Shown here: positions 30,888 through 42,396 of the stretch, one piece after another | Numbering within the stretch: position 1 is the first letter of the stretch | Layout of the letters: every line of letters begins with the position of its first letter | NCBI GenBank assembly: GCA_913057435.1 | Contig: CAJXNY010000028.1 | Coordinates: 1 to 64,000, forward strand | Reading direction: 5' to 3' | DNA length: 64,000 nt | From: an uncultured Oceanospirillaceae bacterium | Lineage (GTDB): Bacteria; Pseudomonadota; Gammaproteobacteria; Pseudomonadales; Balneatricaceae | The notes under the pieces: model-generated | Told to the model about the DNA's origin: nothing | Seen by the model: only the letters and a program-made list of their open reading frames with translations | Database searches by the model: none | Translations under genes and position numbers: made by a program

Positions 30888-30897
30888 TTCCTGCTGA

Positions 30898-32175
<1,278 letters not shown>

Positions 32176-32191
32176 GTGAGTGAGATCTGGC

Positions 32192-32842
32192 ATGAAGCAG
32201 AATTTGACCATCGCGCTCTCCAAAGGGCGCATCCTGAAGGAAACCCTGCCGTTGCTGGCAGCAGCGAATATTATCCCGGCTGAAGATATTTACAGCAGTC
32301 GCAAGCTGATCTTCGATACCAACCATGACACCATCAAACTGGTGGTAATCCGCGCAACCGATGTGCCAACTTATGTTGAATACGGTGCTGCTGATATGGG
32401 CATCGCGGGTAAGGATGTATTGCTGGAGCATGGTGGTCAGGGGCTGTATGAGCCGCTGGATCTGGAAATCTCCAAGTGTCGCCTGATGGTTGCTGGTATG
32501 AAGGACGCCGCTCCGGTTACCGGTCGGCTGAAAGTCGCCTCCAAATTTGTCAACGTCACCCGTGATTACTTTGCCAGTCAGGGTAAACAGGTGGACATCA
32601 TCAAGCTGTATGGGGCGATGGAGCTGGCGCCGATTATGGGGCTGGCGGATTGCATTGTCGATATTGTTGATACCGGTAACACGATGCGTGCTAATGGCCT
32701 GGAGCCGACCGAGCATATTGCAGATATCAGCTCCCGGCTGGTGGTCGGTCAGGCGTCGCTGAAAATGAAGCACCGTCAGATACAGCCTATCCTGGATATG
32801 TTGCGCACAGCCATTGATGCGCGCCGCGAGGAAACTGCGTAA
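32192..32842 (+). CDS. hisG: ATP phosphoribosyltransferase, short form
   Basis: 216 aa from ATG 32192 ([13 protein letters not shown]). It catalyses the first step of histidine synthesis. The PRPP-binding loop is [13 protein letters not shown]. It lacks the C-terminal regulatory domain of the long form, so a HisZ partner is expected elsewhere. Its last base is the first of hisD. Confidence 0.95.
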   Translation: MKQNLTIALSKGRILKETLPLLAAANIIPAEDIYSSRKLIFDTNHDTIKLVVIRATDVPTYVEYGAADMGIAGKDVLLEHGGQGLYEPLDLEISKCRLMVAGMKDAAPVTGRLKVASKFVNVTRDYFASQGKQVDIIKLYGAMELAPIMGLADCIVDIVDTGNTMRANGLEPTEHIADISSRLVVGQASLKMKHRQIQPILDMLRTAIDARREETA

Positions 32843-34161
32843 TGAACGGTCTGATTCGGAAAATGGATACCACTGCCAGTGGCTTCAGTACTGAGCTGGA
32901 TGCTTTGCTGGCATGGGAATCCGTGTCTGATGGCAAGGTTAATCAGATCGTTGATGAGATTCTGGCGCGGGTGAAAACGGAAGGTGATGCGGCGGTAGTT
33001 GAGTATACCAACCGCTTTGACCGTACCTCTGCTGACAGTATGGCCTCGCTGGAAATAAGTGCTGAGCGCTTGCAGCAGGCGCTGGCTGATTTGCCTGCAG
33101 AGCAGCGTAATGCATTGGAAATCGCGGCAGCTCGTGTTCATGCTTACCATGAGCACCAGAAAGCGGACTCCTGGCAGTACACTGAAGCCGATGGCACCAT
33201 GCTGGGTCAGCAGGTGACGCCTATGGATCGTGTGGGTATCTATGTGCCTGGCGGCAAAGCGTCCTACCCATCGTCTGTACTGATGAATGCCATGCCTGCC
33301 AAAGTGGCGGGGGTGGCTGAGATCATTATGGTTGTCCCTACGCCGGATGGTGAGGTGAACGAGCTGGTGCTGGCAGCAGCTGCGCTGGCAGGTGTTGATC
33401 GAGTGTTCTGTATCGGTGGTGCCCAGGCGGTAGCGGCGCTGGCCTATGGTACTGAAACAGTACCTAAGGTCGATAAAATTGTCGGCCCGGGTAATATCTT
33501 CGTCGCGACGGCCAAGCGCGCGGTGTTTGGTGCCGTGGGAATTGACATGATTGCCGGGCCATCAGAAATTCTGGTGATCTGTGATGGTCAGACAGAGCCA
33601 GACTGGGTCGCGATGGATCTGTTCTCTCAGGCTGAACATGATGAAGACGCTCAGTCGATTCTGCTCTGCCCGGATGCGGAGTTTATTGCCCAGGTGGAAG
33701 CCAGCATCGAAAAGCTGCTGCCGACCATGGAGCGTAAAGCGATCATCGAGGTTTCGTTGCGTGAGCGCTGTGCGCTGATCAAAGTGGCCGATATGGCGCA
33801 GGCGATCGAGATGTCTAACCGTATCGCGCCAGAGCATCTTGAGCTGTCGGTTGAGAACCCGGAGGCGCTGTTACCGCAGATTCGCCATGCGGGGGCTATT
33901 TTCATGGGCCGCTATACTGCTGAAGCGCTGGGCGATTACTGTGCCGGGCCGAACCATGTTCTGCCGACGTCGGGCACGGCTCGATTCTCATCACCGCTGG
34001 GTGTCTATGATTTTCAGAAGCGTTCATCGCTGATCTTCTTCTCGGCGGATGGCGCTTCAGAGATGGGTAAAGTCGCTTCTGTGCTGGCCCGAGGGGAGAG
34101 CCTGACCGCCCATGCCCGCTCTGCGGAATACCGTATTAAACCGGCTGACGACAAGGCGTGA
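32842..34161 (+). CDS. hisD: histidinol dehydrogenase
   Basis: 439 aa. The signature is the stretch from [15 protein letters not shown] to [12 protein letters not shown] of AEHDE and the HLEL block belong to the Zn and catalytic site. It oxidises histidinol to histidine in two NAD steps. In Pseudomonas hisC follows here; in this window sdhE follows instead. Confidence 0.96.
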   Translation: MNGLIRKMDTTASGFSTELDALLAWESVSDGKVNQIVDEILARVKTEGDAAVVEYTNRFDRTSADSMASLEISAERLQQALADLPAEQRNALEIAAARVHAYHEHQKADSWQYTEADGTMLGQQVTPMDRVGIYVPGGKASYPSSVLMNAMPAKVAGVAEIIMVVPTPDGEVNELVLAAAALAGVDRVFCIGGAQAVAALAYGTETVPKVDKIVGPGNIFVATAKRAVFGAVGIDMIAGPSEILVICDGQTEPDWVAMDLFSQAEHDEDAQSILLCPDAEFIAQVEASIEKLLPTMERKAIIEVSLRERCALIKVADMAQAIEMSNRIAPEHLELSVENPEALLPQIRHAGAIFMGRYTAEALGDYCAGPNHVLPTSGTARFSSPLGVYDFQKRSSLIFFSADGASEMGKVASVLARGESLTAHARSAEYRIKPADDKA

Positions 34162-34192
34162 GACCGGGCTGGTTATCAACAGGAGTTACCGG

Positions 34193-34450
34193 ATGAAGTA
34201 CAACGAAGAAGATATCCGCCGTCTGACCTGGCAGGCTCGTCGGGGAATGCTGGAGCTGGATGTGCTGTTTGTTCCGTTTATGGAAGAGGCATTCCGGGAT
34301 CTGGAAGAGGCGGATCAGGAGCGCTTTGTGAACCTGCTGGCTGAAGAAGATCAGGATCTGTTCGTCTGGCTGATGCGCCGTGGCGAGCCCTACAGTGAAG
34401 ATCACCGTCGCATCGTCAAGATTATCCTGGACCGTGTTCAGCCCTGTTGA
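34193..34450 (+). CDS. sdhE: FAD assembly factor SdhE
   Basis: 85 aa from ATG 34193, with AGGAG 7 nt upstream. The RGxxE motif (RGMLE, residues 17-21) is the part that binds SdhA for covalent flavinylation of succinate dehydrogenase. Followed by ygfX, its usual partner. Confidence 0.94.
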   Translation: MKYNEEDIRRLTWQARRGMLELDVLFVPFMEEAFRDLEEADQERFVNLLAEEDQDLFVWLMRRGEPYSEDHRRIVKIILDRVQPC

Positions 34451-34883
34451 TCTGAGTTTTACTCCATCTCGCTGGGGGCGCTGCTGGCAATGGCTGGTGA
34501 GTGCCCTGGCTATTATCTCTATCGTACTCTGTACCCTGCCTGTTTTTACCCGCTGTATCCTCCTGTTTACTGCTGCTACTTATTTGCTGTTTTCCATGCA
34601 TTTTAAAACCCCGGCAGTCAGCCGTATGCGCTGGCATTTGAAAGAAGGGGATATGCAGGTGTTTCGTGAGGGGCAGTGGCTGGATGTCAGCCGAATCAGT
34701 ACATTGATGGTGACCCGCTGGGTTATCTTTGTAAGGTTACATATTGATCAGCGTTATCTGCCCGTTGCCTTAACGGTCTGGCGGGATGCTGCATCGGTGG
34801 ATGATTTTCGCCGGTTTAGCATTGCTGCCCGGATGGGGAGGCCGCCTCAGCTGCGCAAGGCGGTTGATTTAGAAAGCGAGTAG
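34434..34883 (+). CDS. ygfX: YgfX/CptA-type inner-membrane protein
   Basis: About 149 aa if started at GTG 34434, overlapping sdhE by 17 bp; upstream starts would overlap more. Two membrane helices (about 18-55) and a soluble C-terminal part. The sdhE-ygfX pair is conserved. YgfX (CptA) has been described as a toxin acting on MreB/FtsZ with SdhE as partner, and as a helper of SdhE; which role applies here is open. Confidence 0.8.
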   Translation: MFSPVDLSFTPSRWGRCWQWLVSALAIISIVLCTLPVFTRCILLFTAATYLLFSMHFKTPAVSRMRWHLKEGDMQVFREGQWLDVSRISTLMVTRWVIFVRLHIDQRYLPVALTVWRDAASVDDFRRFSIAARMGRPPQLRKAVDLESE

Positions 34884-34896
34884 TTGATGCGGCTAG

Positions 34897-36495
34897 TTAG
34901 CGAGGCCAGGCGTAATTAACCGGTGTAAGAATAGAATCACGCAGTTCCGGGCTTAATTCCGGGAAATCCAGGGTGTAATGCAATCCGCGGCTTTCCTGGC
35001 GCAGCATGGAGGAGCTAATAATAAGATCAGCCACCAGGGCCAGGTTACGCAGTTCCAGCAGGTCGCGGCTGATCTTGTAGTTGCTGTAATATTCGGTGAT
35101 CTCATGCTGCAGCATATTCACCCGGTGCTTGGCGCGCTGCAGGCGTTTGGTGCTGCGGACAATGCCGACGTAATCCCACATAAAGCGCCGTAGCTCATCC
35201 CAGTTATGGGAGATAATCACATCTTCGTCACTGTCGGTTACCAGTGACTCATCCCAGCCGGGGATGTCAGGCAGATTCTGCTCCATAGATTGTTGTGCGC
35301 GTATATCCGCAGCGGCAGACTGCGCGTAAACCACGCACTCTAACAGCGAATTACTGGCCAGTCGGTTGGCACCATGCAGGCCGGTAAAAGCGGTTTCACC
35401 AACGGCATAGAGCCCGCTGATATCGGTGCGTCCGGCCTGATCAGTCACCACGCCGCCGCAGGTGTAGTGGGCGGCCGGCACAACTGGGATCGGTTCGGCG
35501 GTAATATCGATGCCGTAATCCAGGCAGCGTTTATAGATGGTCGGGAAATGTTCGGTAATAAAGTCAGCGGGTTTGTGTGAAATATCCAGATACACACAAT
35601 CACAACCCAGACGTTTCATTTCATGATCGATGGCGCGGGCGACAATATCGCGCGGTGCCAGCTCGCCACGTTCATCGAAGCGGCGCATAAAACGCTCACC
35701 ATCCGGCAGCTTCAGATGGCCGCCTTCACCGCGGACCGCTTCGGTAATCAGGAATGACTTGGCCTGTGGGTGGTAGAGGCAGGTAGGGTGGAACTGGTTG
35801 AATTCCATATTGGCCACCCGGCAGCCTGCCCGCCAGGCCATGGCAATGCCGTCGCCGCTGGCACCATCGCGGTTACTGGTATAGAGATAGGCCTTGGATG
35901 CACCACCGGTGGCCAGCGCTACATGGTTGGCGCGGAATACCTCAACATGCCCGCTGCGGGTATTGAGCACATAGGCCCCCACACAGCGATTGCTGGGCAG
36001 GCGAAGTTTGTCACGGGTGATCAGGTCAACCGCCACATAATGTTCATACAGGTCTATATTTTCATGGGCCTGAGCACGTTCAATCAGGGTGGATTGAATG
36101 GCTTTGCCAGTCGCATCCGCGGCATGGATGATACGGCGCTTGGAGTGCCCGCCTTCTTTCGTCAGGTGGTACTGATTACCGTCACGGGTGAACGGAACGC
36201 CCTGGTTTATCAGCCACTCGATTGCGTTGCGGCTCTGGCGGACAGTGAAGCGTACGGCCTCTTCGTGGCTGAGTGCGGCACCGGCGATCATGGTGTCCTG
36301 GATATGGGCGGCTTCACTGTCCTGCTCATCCAGCACGGCTGCAATGCCGCCTTGCGCCAGCCAGGTGGAGCCTGCATGCAGCTCGCCTTTGCTGAGTACG
36401 GCTACACTGAACTGGTCAGCCAGCTGCAGGGCCAGAGTCAGGCCGGCAGAGCCGGAGCCAATAATCAGAACATCGTGGGTGTGTGTGCAGCTCAT
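34897..36495 (-). CDS. nadB: L-aspartate oxidase
   Basis: 532 aa. N-terminal FAD motif [10 protein letters not shown], substrate region [10 protein letters not shown] and [11 protein letters not shown]. It makes iminoaspartate for NAD synthesis. It is divergent from rpoE, as in Pseudomonas, and converges with ygfX with 13 bp between. Confidence 0.96.
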   Translation of the reverse strand: MSCTHTHDVLIIGSGSAGLTLALQLADQFSVAVLSKGELHAGSTWLAQGGIAAVLDEQDSEAAHIQDTMIAGAALSHEEAVRFTVRQSRNAIEWLINQGVPFTRDGNQYHLTKEGGHSKRRIIHAADATGKAIQSTLIERAQAHENIDLYEHYVAVDLITRDKLRLPSNRCVGAYVLNTRSGHVEVFRANHVALATGGASKAYLYTSNRDGASGDGIAMAWRAGCRVANMEFNQFHPTCLYHPQAKSFLITEAVRGEGGHLKLPDGERFMRRFDERGELAPRDIVARAIDHEMKRLGCDCVYLDISHKPADFITEHFPTIYKRCLDYGIDITAEPIPVVPAAHYTCGGVVTDQAGRTDISGLYAVGETAFTGLHGANRLASNSLLECVVYAQSAAADIRAQQSMEQNLPDIPGWDESLVTDSDEDVIISHNWDELRRFMWDYVGIVRSTKRLQRAKHRVNMLQHEITEYYSNYKISRDLLELRNLALVADLIISSSMLRQESRGLHYTLDFPELSPELRDSILTPVNYAWPR

Positions 36496-36867
36496 GCCGT
36501 TCCTTAGTTCTACAACGCTGAGTCAGAGTGGTGTGCAGCCTGCGACTACCACAGTTAACCATTAGTCGCACCATTATGCCGGGCCTCCGGGCATCATGGA
36601 ATTGTCATTTAGGAAGATTTTCAAACCTGAATGGGAACTTTCCCCTGAAGCGCTGTCTTAGAGTGTAGTTCGAGACACTCCGAACCTGGCGCAGAGTGCT
36701 AAACCAAGGCTTATCGCGGACAATGAATACGCTTAATTGTTAATAAATGGCGCATTCATCTGCTCGTTCAGTTGCAATGCAGCGGCTGCGGTTGAATACT
36801 TCAGGGTGCCCCGTCTGGTCTGTAGCAAGACGGTTCCCAATAGCCGGGTCAGTTATAAGGATGCAGA
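36496..36867. promoter_or_regulatory. divergent nadB/rpoE intergenic region
   Basis: 372 bp with no gene. It contains the sigma-E-type promoter described separately and must also hold the nadB promoter. The rest shows no structure I can defend. Confidence 0.5.
36634..36660 (+). promoter_or_regulatory. sigma-E-type promoter, probable rpoE autoregulation
   Basis: GGAACTT (36634-36640), 14 nt, GTCTTA (36655-36660). The -35 fits the ECF sigma-E consensus fully and the -10 fits GTCNNA. It lies about 200 bp before rpoE, as expected for self-activation. Confidence 0.65.
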
Positions 36868-37458
36868 GTGCCTAACGAGAGCCAAGCAGAAATTGATAAG
36901 CAGCTGGTCCTGCGTGTGCAGGCAGGTGACAAACGGGCCTTCGATCTGCTGGTAAAAAAATACCAGCACAAGATCATCGGGCTGGTCGGACGCTATGTCT
37001 ATGACCACCACGAAGCCCTGGATGTAACCCAGGAAGCGTTTATCAAAGCGTATCGAGCCTTGCCGAATTTTCGCGGTGACAGTGCGTTTTATACGTGGCT
37101 GTACCGTATCGCGATTAATACGGCAAAAAACCATCTGGTTGCCCGTGGACGGCGACCCCCTGATGTTGATGTCGATGCTGAAGATGCGCAGCATTTTGAG
37201 AGTGCCGCCTATCTGAAGGATATCGCTTCGCCTGAGGCTGAGCTGTATCGCGAAGAGTTGCAACAGGTGGTACGCAAAACGCTGGATCGCTTACCTGAAG
37301 ATTTACGCGTGGCCTTAACGCTGCGTGAGTTTGAAGGGTTGAGCTACGAAGATATCGCCCAGGTGATGGACTGTCCGGTTGGAACCGTGCGTTCCAGGAT
37401 ATTCCGCGCCCGAGAAGCGATAGATAAAGAGATAGTGCCTCTTATGGCACTTGACTAA
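36868..37458 (+). CDS. rpoE: extracytoplasmic stress sigma factor RpoE (AlgU)
   Basis: 196 aa, ECF class. Region 2 (GLVGRYVYDHHEALDVTQEAFIK in parts; DVTQEAFIKAYRAL) and region 4 (EGLSYEDIAQVMDCPVGTVRSRI in parts; SYEDIAQVM, GTVRSRIFRAR). It directs the envelope stress response and is held by the anti-sigma protein encoded next. The start codon is GTG 36868; AAGGA lies 8 nt before it. Confidence 0.96.
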   Translation: MPNESQAEIDKQLVLRVQAGDKRAFDLLVKKYQHKIIGLVGRYVYDHHEALDVTQEAFIKAYRALPNFRGDSAFYTWLYRIAINTAKNHLVARGRRPPDVDVDAEDAQHFESAAYLKDIASPEAELYREELQQVVRKTLDRLPEDLRVALTLREFEGLSYEDIAQVMDCPVGTVRSRIFRAREAIDKEIVPLMALD

Positions 37459-37494
37459 CTTGGGACTTTTGGGAACGCATCGAGGTATGGCCTG

Positions 37495-38349
37495 ATGAAT
37501 GAACAAGCAGCCGAAAACCTGTCCATCTTAATGGACGGTGAGGCAAGCGAGTTTGAACTACGCCGCAGTCTTGAACAGGTAGAACAGTCACCGGAGATGG
37601 GTGAGCGCTGGCGGCGCTACCATGTGGCACGTTCTGCCATGCGCGGTGAACCTGTAAATACTGCAGATATTGATCTGAGCGCGGGCATTATGGCTGCGCT
37701 GGAAGATGAACCCGCCTATACACAGCCATTGCCGGAAGGTACGGCTACTGAATCGGTACAGGAACGTCGAAAGGAGTCACGCACGCTATGGAAGCCCATG
37801 GCAAGTATGGCGATGGCGGCATCCGTGACGGCGATGGTGATCCTGGGGGTGCAGAACCTCAACAGTGATACCGCAGAATCGCTGGCTCTGAATCAGCCAG
37901 ACTATAGTCTGCCGGCGAATACCGCGGCCAGTAACGATCTGTTGCGGGCGCAGTTTGGCAATCGAACCGTGGCAGCACAGACCGGTACCGGAGCAGATGT
38001 GATTCGTCTCTCGCAAGGTCTTGAGCGTTATATCGAGCAGCACCGTTACATGCTCTCCAGTACAGCGCCGCAGTGGCATGCTGACTGGTTACCAGAGGGC
38101 TTCCAGAGTGTCCGTCATGAGGTCACCCCTGGCGGTGGTGAGATGATGATGTTCTCCAATGGCAGCAAAGCCGTATCGGTTTGCGTTGAGCAGTTTGGTC
38201 GTCAGTCCGTGCCAGAAGGTGTGGCCCAGGCTGAAGGCATGATTGCGGTCGGCAAGCGTCAGGGTGAAAAATTTGTCACCGTAGTGGGCGATGTTCCACT
38301 GATGATGGCCGAACGTATTGCAGCCTCTGTGACCACAGCTAAGCGTTGA
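37495..38349 (+). CDS. fused anti-sigma factor RseA/MucA with RseB/MucB C-terminal domain
   Basis: 284 aa. Residues 1-70 are an RseA/MucA-type anti-sigma domain (ILMDGEASEFELRRSL). One membrane helix at about 101-119 follows. Residues 165-190 (GLERYIEQHRYML) resemble the MucA periplasmic tail. Residues 195-281 match the small C-terminal domain of RseB/MucB (DWLPEGFQSVRH, MMMFSNGSKAVSVCVEQ, VTVVGDVPLMMAERIAASV). The large N-terminal lipid-binding domain of RseB is absent, and no separate rseB follows: rseC starts 14 bp after the stop. So the membrane anti-sigma factor carries a piece of its own regulator. How DegS/RseP-type proteolysis is gated here is unknown. Confidence 0.85.
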   Translation: MNEQAAENLSILMDGEASEFELRRSLEQVEQSPEMGERWRRYHVARSAMRGEPVNTADIDLSAGIMAALEDEPAYTQPLPEGTATESVQERRKESRTLWKPMASMAMAASVTAMVILGVQNLNSDTAESLALNQPDYSLPANTAASNDLLRAQFGNRTVAAQTGTGADVIRLSQGLERYIEQHRYMLSSTAPQWHADWLPEGFQSVRHEVTPGGGEMMMFSNGSKAVSVCVEQFGRQSVPEGVAQAEGMIAVGKRQGEKFVTVVGDVPLMMAERIAASVTTAKR

Positions 38350-38363
38350 ATCAATGATTGAAG

Positions 38364-38788
38364 AGCAAGGCCGAGTGGTCGATATCGATCCTGAAGGTGT
38401 CTGGATTGAAGTAGAAAAACACAGTGCGTGCGCCAGCTGTAATGCGCGCTCGGGGTGTGGTCAGCGATTGCTGGCCGAGCGCTCCGCCGGGCAACAGGTG
38501 GTCATCTGTGTTGATAATCCTGAGTTGCTGGCGGTCAGTGTTGATGATCGGGTTGTCGTCGGTATCGCTGAAGGTGCATTTATGAAGGCTTCGCTGGCGC
38601 TTTACCTGTTGCCGTTGTTGCTGCTGTTTACCTTGTCAGCGCTGGCTGACCTGTCGGGTGCGCCTGAAGGCGCAATCATACTGGCGGGGCTGACGGGGCT
38701 GGCAGCAGGGCTTGGGCTGGTGCGGTTTATCTCCCGTCACTGGCATAAAGCCCAGGAATATCACCCGGTACTCATGCGGGTCAGCTAA
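38364..38788 (+). CDS. rseC: RseC/MucC-family envelope protein
   Basis: About 141-144 aa; the ATG at 38354 gives 144 residues, and the entry is marked from the region beginning EEQGRVV. It has the four-Cys motif CASCNARSGCGQ near residue 25 and two membrane helices (about 80-120). Members modulate sigma-E activity and help reduce SoxR. Third gene of the stress operon. Confidence 0.85.
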
Positions 38789-38892
38789 GGTATAGGGTTG
38801 GCTCGTTACCCTGAACCAGTACGGCCTGTCTGTAATCCGGTGGCGACAACATCAGGCAGGTCACTGGCTATCACAAAAGAGAGATCTGTTTT

Positions 38893-40311
38893 ATGCAAGC
38901 GATCAGAATGACTCTGGGGCTTACTTTCCTGCTGTTATTGACGAGTCTGAGTCAGGCTGCCAGCCTGCCGGACTTTAAATCACTGGTGAAGGATGCCTCG
39001 CCCGCCGTTGTAAATATCAGCACCGTACAAAAACGCACGGCCAGTAAGCCGTCGCAGTTTAACAACCCTTTCCAGGGGCCTGAATTCGAACAGATGCCCG
39101 AGCTGTTCCGGCATTTTTTTCGCTTCCCCGATCAGGACCCGCGCCAACAACGTCCCCATAAAGCACCACAATCACTGGGCTCCGGCTTTATTATCTCCAG
39201 TGATGGGTATCTGCTGACCAATCATCATGTGATTGACGGTGCGGCAGAAGTGATTGTGCGCCTGGCTGATCGCCGTGAGCTGGTGGCTGAAGTTATCGGT
39301 TCGGACAAACGTACCGATGTCGCGTTGCTTAAAGTGAATGCTACGGACCTGCCAACGGTACCCATGGGCAGCTCCGAAAAACTGGAAGTAGGTGAGTGGG
39401 TGCTGGCGATCGGTTCGCCGTTTGGGTTTGATCACTCGGTAACGGCGGGTATTGTCAGTGCCAAAGAGCGTGCCCTGGCCAACGAAACCTATGTGCCCTT
39501 TATTCAGACCGATGTAGCGATCAACCCGGGTAACTCTGGTGGCCCGCTATTTAATCTGGATGGCAGAGTAGTGGGTATTAACTCGCAGATCTACACTCGC
39601 TCCGGCGGCTTTATGGGGCTGTCATTTGCCATACCGATCGATGTTGCCATGGAAGTGGCTGAACAGATCAAAGAGCAGGGCTATGTGCGCCGAGGCTGGC
39701 TGGGGGTGATTATTCAGGAAGTGAATAAAGATCTGGCCGAATCCTTCGGGCTGGATCGCCCCGCAGGAGCGCTGGTTGCTAAAGTATTGCCGGGCAGCCC
39801 GGCCCAGAGCGGTGGGCTGCAGGACGGTGATGTGATCACCCGCTTCAATGAGCGCGACATTATCCTGTCGTCGGACCTGCCTCATATGGTCGGTCGGGTA
39901 CGGCCAGGCAAAGTGGCGCGTCTAAATGTGGTGCGCGGGGGGGTGCGTAAGGTGATCCGGTTGAAAATTGGTGAATTGCCGGAAGATGGCAATGTGCAGC
40001 TCAGTTCAGCCCCGCAGGCTGCACCTGCGGCGAACCGGCTGGCGGTGGATGTGCAGCCGTTAACCGAAGCGTTACGTGAAAAATGGGATCTGCAGACCGG
40101 TGTTGTGGTGGAGCAGGTCAGCAAAGGGCCGGGTGCTGATGCCGGCCTGATGGAAGGCGATATTATTACCATGATGTATGGTAAACGCATTGACTCACTG
40201 GCTGACTTCGCTCGTGTTGTTAAAGCCCTGCCTGCGGGTCGTGCAGTGCCTATGCGTATTGTCCGCCGAGGCAGTCCGCTGTTCCTGCCACTGAAGCTGA
40301 CCCGGCAGTAA
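38893..40311 (+). CDS. mucD: periplasmic serine protease MucD/DegP family
   Basis: 472 aa. Signal peptide (cleavage after SQA), trypsin-like domain with triad His112 (NHHVIDGA), Asp142 (RTDVALL) and Ser215 (GNSGGP), then two PDZ domains (about 270-360 and 385-465). It degrades misfolded envelope proteins and lowers sigma-E activity. Its place after rseC is that of mucD in Pseudomonas. Confidence 0.95.
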   Translation: MQAIRMTLGLTFLLLLTSLSQAASLPDFKSLVKDASPAVVNISTVQKRTASKPSQFNNPFQGPEFEQMPELFRHFFRFPDQDPRQQRPHKAPQSLGSGFIISSDGYLLTNHHVIDGAAEVIVRLADRRELVAEVIGSDKRTDVALLKVNATDLPTVPMGSSEKLEVGEWVLAIGSPFGFDHSVTAGIVSAKERALANETYVPFIQTDVAINPGNSGGPLFNLDGRVVGINSQIYTRSGGFMGLSFAIPIDVAMEVAEQIKEQGYVRRGWLGVIIQEVNKDLAESFGLDRPAGALVAKVLPGSPAQSGGLQDGDVITRFNERDIILSSDLPHMVGRVRPGKVARLNVVRGGVRKVIRLKIGELPEDGNVQLSSAPQAAPAANRLAVDVQPLTEALREKWDLQTGVVVEQVSKGPGADAGLMEGDIITMMYGKRIDSLADFARVVKALPAGRAVPMRIVRRGSPLFLPLKLTRQ

Positions 40312-40323
40312 GTTTGCAGGAGC

Positions 40324-40344
40324 AAGCTTGCTTGCGAGCTTTTT
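40324..40344 (+). terminator. intrinsic terminator after mucD
   Basis: AAGCTTGC/GCGAGCTT (8 pairs incl. one T-G) followed by TTT, 12 nt after the mucD stop. It ends the stress operon before lepA. Confidence 0.65.
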
Positions 40345-40359
40345 GGGTATGTTCCTCCC

Positions 40360-40433
40360 CTGTAGCAGCCCCCTTCATGGGTGTCATGGTCTAGTGCCCC
40401 ATGACCTGACGCGCGCGGAGCGCACTGCTACAG
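40360..40433. repeat. nested palindromic (REP-like) element
   Basis: A 74-bp block bounded by perfect 9-bp inverted repeats CTGTAGCAG (40360-40368) and CTGCTACAG (40425-40433). Inside is a second perfect pair, GTCATGG (40383-40389) and CCATGAC (40399-40405), and a GC-rich GCGCGCGGAGCGC. It resembles intergenic REP/BIME elements; only one copy is seen in this window. The rest of the mucD-lepA gap shows no gene. Confidence 0.6.
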
Positions 40434-40591
40434 CTAGCTCACACATTGGCCCCGCACTCCCCCCTGGCGCACACCGTGCGCCGTTCTGCTATTCAGCGTA
40501 ATCCAAACCCGCTTTTGTACATGGCCCTTGGCCTGCGAATACGGTAGACTTCGTGCCTTGAATTTTATGCATAGCCAATGGTAGTGAACAC

Positions 40592-42391
40592 GTGAGCAAC
40601 CTTGATCACATTCGGAACTTCTCCATCATCGCCCATATCGACCACGGTAAATCCACCCTGGCCGACCGTTTTATTCAGGTCTGCGGAGGTCTGAGCGAAC
40701 GTGAAATGGCAGCGCAGGTGCTGGACTCCATGGACCTGGAGCGCGAGCGTGGTATTACCATTAAGGCGCAAAGTGTCACCCTGGATTATAAGTCCCAGGA
40801 TGGTAATACCTATCAGCTGAACTTCATCGATACCCCGGGGCATGTAGATTTCTCCTATGAAGTCTCTCGCTCCCTGTCCGCCTGTGAAGGTGCGTTGCTG
40901 GTGGTTGATGCGGCTCAGGGCGTAGAAGCCCAGTCGGTTGCTAACTGTTACACCGCGCTGGAGCAGGGGCTGGAAGTCCTGCCGGTACTGAACAAGATGG
41001 ACCTGCCTCAGGCTGAGCCAGACCGCGTGCGGATCGAGATCGAAGAAGTGATCGGTATCGAAGCCTCTGAAGCGGTTGCCTGTTCTGCCAAGAGCGGCAT
41101 GGGTATCGACGATGTCCTCGAAGACCTGGTCAAGCGCATTCCGCCACCGGAAGGGGATGTTGATGCGCCGCTGCAAGCGCTGATTATCGACTCCTGGTTT
41201 GATAACTACATGGGCGTTGTGTCGCTGGTGCGGGTTAAAAATGGCACCCTGCGCAAAAAAGACAAAATCGTCGTTAAATCAACCGGCCAGAGCTACGGCG
41301 TTGATGCGGTGGGTATCTTTACCCCGAAACGGGTTGAGACCGGCGTTCTGAAAGCGGGTGAAGTAGGTTTTGTGGTTGCGGGTATCAAAGATATCCATGG
41401 CGCACCGGTAGGTGACACCCTGACCCACATTAAAACCCAGGACGTTGAGGTTCTGCCAGGCTTCAAAAAAGTCCAGCCGCAGGTTTACGCTGGATTGTTC
41501 CCGACCAGCTCCGATGATTACGAAGATTTCCGTGAAGCGCTGGACAAACTGACGCTGAACGATGCGTCGCTGTTCTTCGAGCCGGAAACATCTGATGCCC
41601 TGGGCTTCGGTTTCCGTTGTGGTTTCCTTGGCATGCTGCACATGGAAATCATTCAGGAGCGGCTGGAACGCGAATACAATATGGATCTGGTGACGACTGC
41701 ACCGACCGTAGTGTACGAACTGGAACTGAATAACGGCGACATCGTCAAGATTGACAGCCCGTCGAAATTGCCCGATCCGGGCACAATGCGTGAAATGCGC
41801 GAGCCCATTGTTGAGGCCAACATTCTGGTGCCGCAGGATTACCTGGGCCAGGTAATCGGTCTGTGTGTCGAGAAACGTGGCGTACAGAAAAATATGCAGT
41901 TTGTTGGTAACCAGGTACAGGTGTCCTACGAACTGCCAATGGCTGAAGTGGTGCTCGACTTCTTCGATCGCCTGAAGTCAGTCAGCCGTGGCTTTGCTTC
42001 CCTGGAATACAACTTCGTCCGCTTTGAAGCCGCTGATCTGGTCCGTATGGATATCCTGATCAATGGTGACAAAGTCGACGCACTGGCCCTTATCCTGCAC
42101 AAGGATAACTCCCAGTACCGTGGCCGCCAGTTGTGTGAAAAAATGAAAGAACTGATCCCGCGTCAGATGTTCGATGTGGCGATTCAGGCGGCACTGGGCG
42201 GCAAGATCATCGCCCGTACCACCGTTAAAGCCTTGCGTAAAAACGTAACGGCCAAGTGTTACGGTGGCGATATCAGTCGTAAGAAGAAACTGCTGCAGAA
42301 GCAGAAAGATGGTAAAAAACGGATGAAGCAGGTGGGCAACGTGGAAATTCCACAGGACGCCTTTCTTGCTGTGCTGAAAGTGGATAGCTGA
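40592..42391 (+). CDS. lepA: elongation factor 4 (LepA)
   Basis: 599 aa, GTG start. G1 motif AHIDHGKST, then EF-G-like domains and the LepA-specific C-terminal domain ([17 protein letters not shown] in part). A ribosomal GTPase that acts in stalled or back-translocating complexes and in initiation. First gene of lepA-lepB-rnc-era-recO-pdxJ. Confidence 0.97.
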   Translation: MSNLDHIRNFSIIAHIDHGKSTLADRFIQVCGGLSEREMAAQVLDSMDLERERGITIKAQSVTLDYKSQDGNTYQLNFIDTPGHVDFSYEVSRSLSACEGALLVVDAAQGVEAQSVANCYTALEQGLEVLPVLNKMDLPQAEPDRVRIEIEEVIGIEASEAVACSAKSGMGIDDVLEDLVKRIPPPEGDVDAPLQALIIDSWFDNYMGVVSLVRVKNGTLRKKDKIVVKSTGQSYGVDAVGIFTPKRVETGVLKAGEVGFVVAGIKDIHGAPVGDTLTHIKTQDVEVLPGFKKVQPQVYAGLFPTSSDDYEDFREALDKLTLNDASLFFEPETSDALGFGFRCGFLGMLHMEIIQERLEREYNMDLVTTAPTVVYELELNNGDIVKIDSPSKLPDPGTMREMREPIVEANILVPQDYLGQVIGLCVEKRGVQKNMQFVGNQVQVSYELPMAEVVLDFFDRLKSVSRGFASLEYNFVRFEAADLVRMDILINGDKVDALALILHKDNSQYRGRQLCEKMKELIPRQMFDVAIQAALGGKIIARTTVKALRKNVTAKCYGGDISRKKKLLQKQKDGKKRMKQVGNVEIPQDAFLAVLKVDS

Positions 42392-42396
42392 TTACC

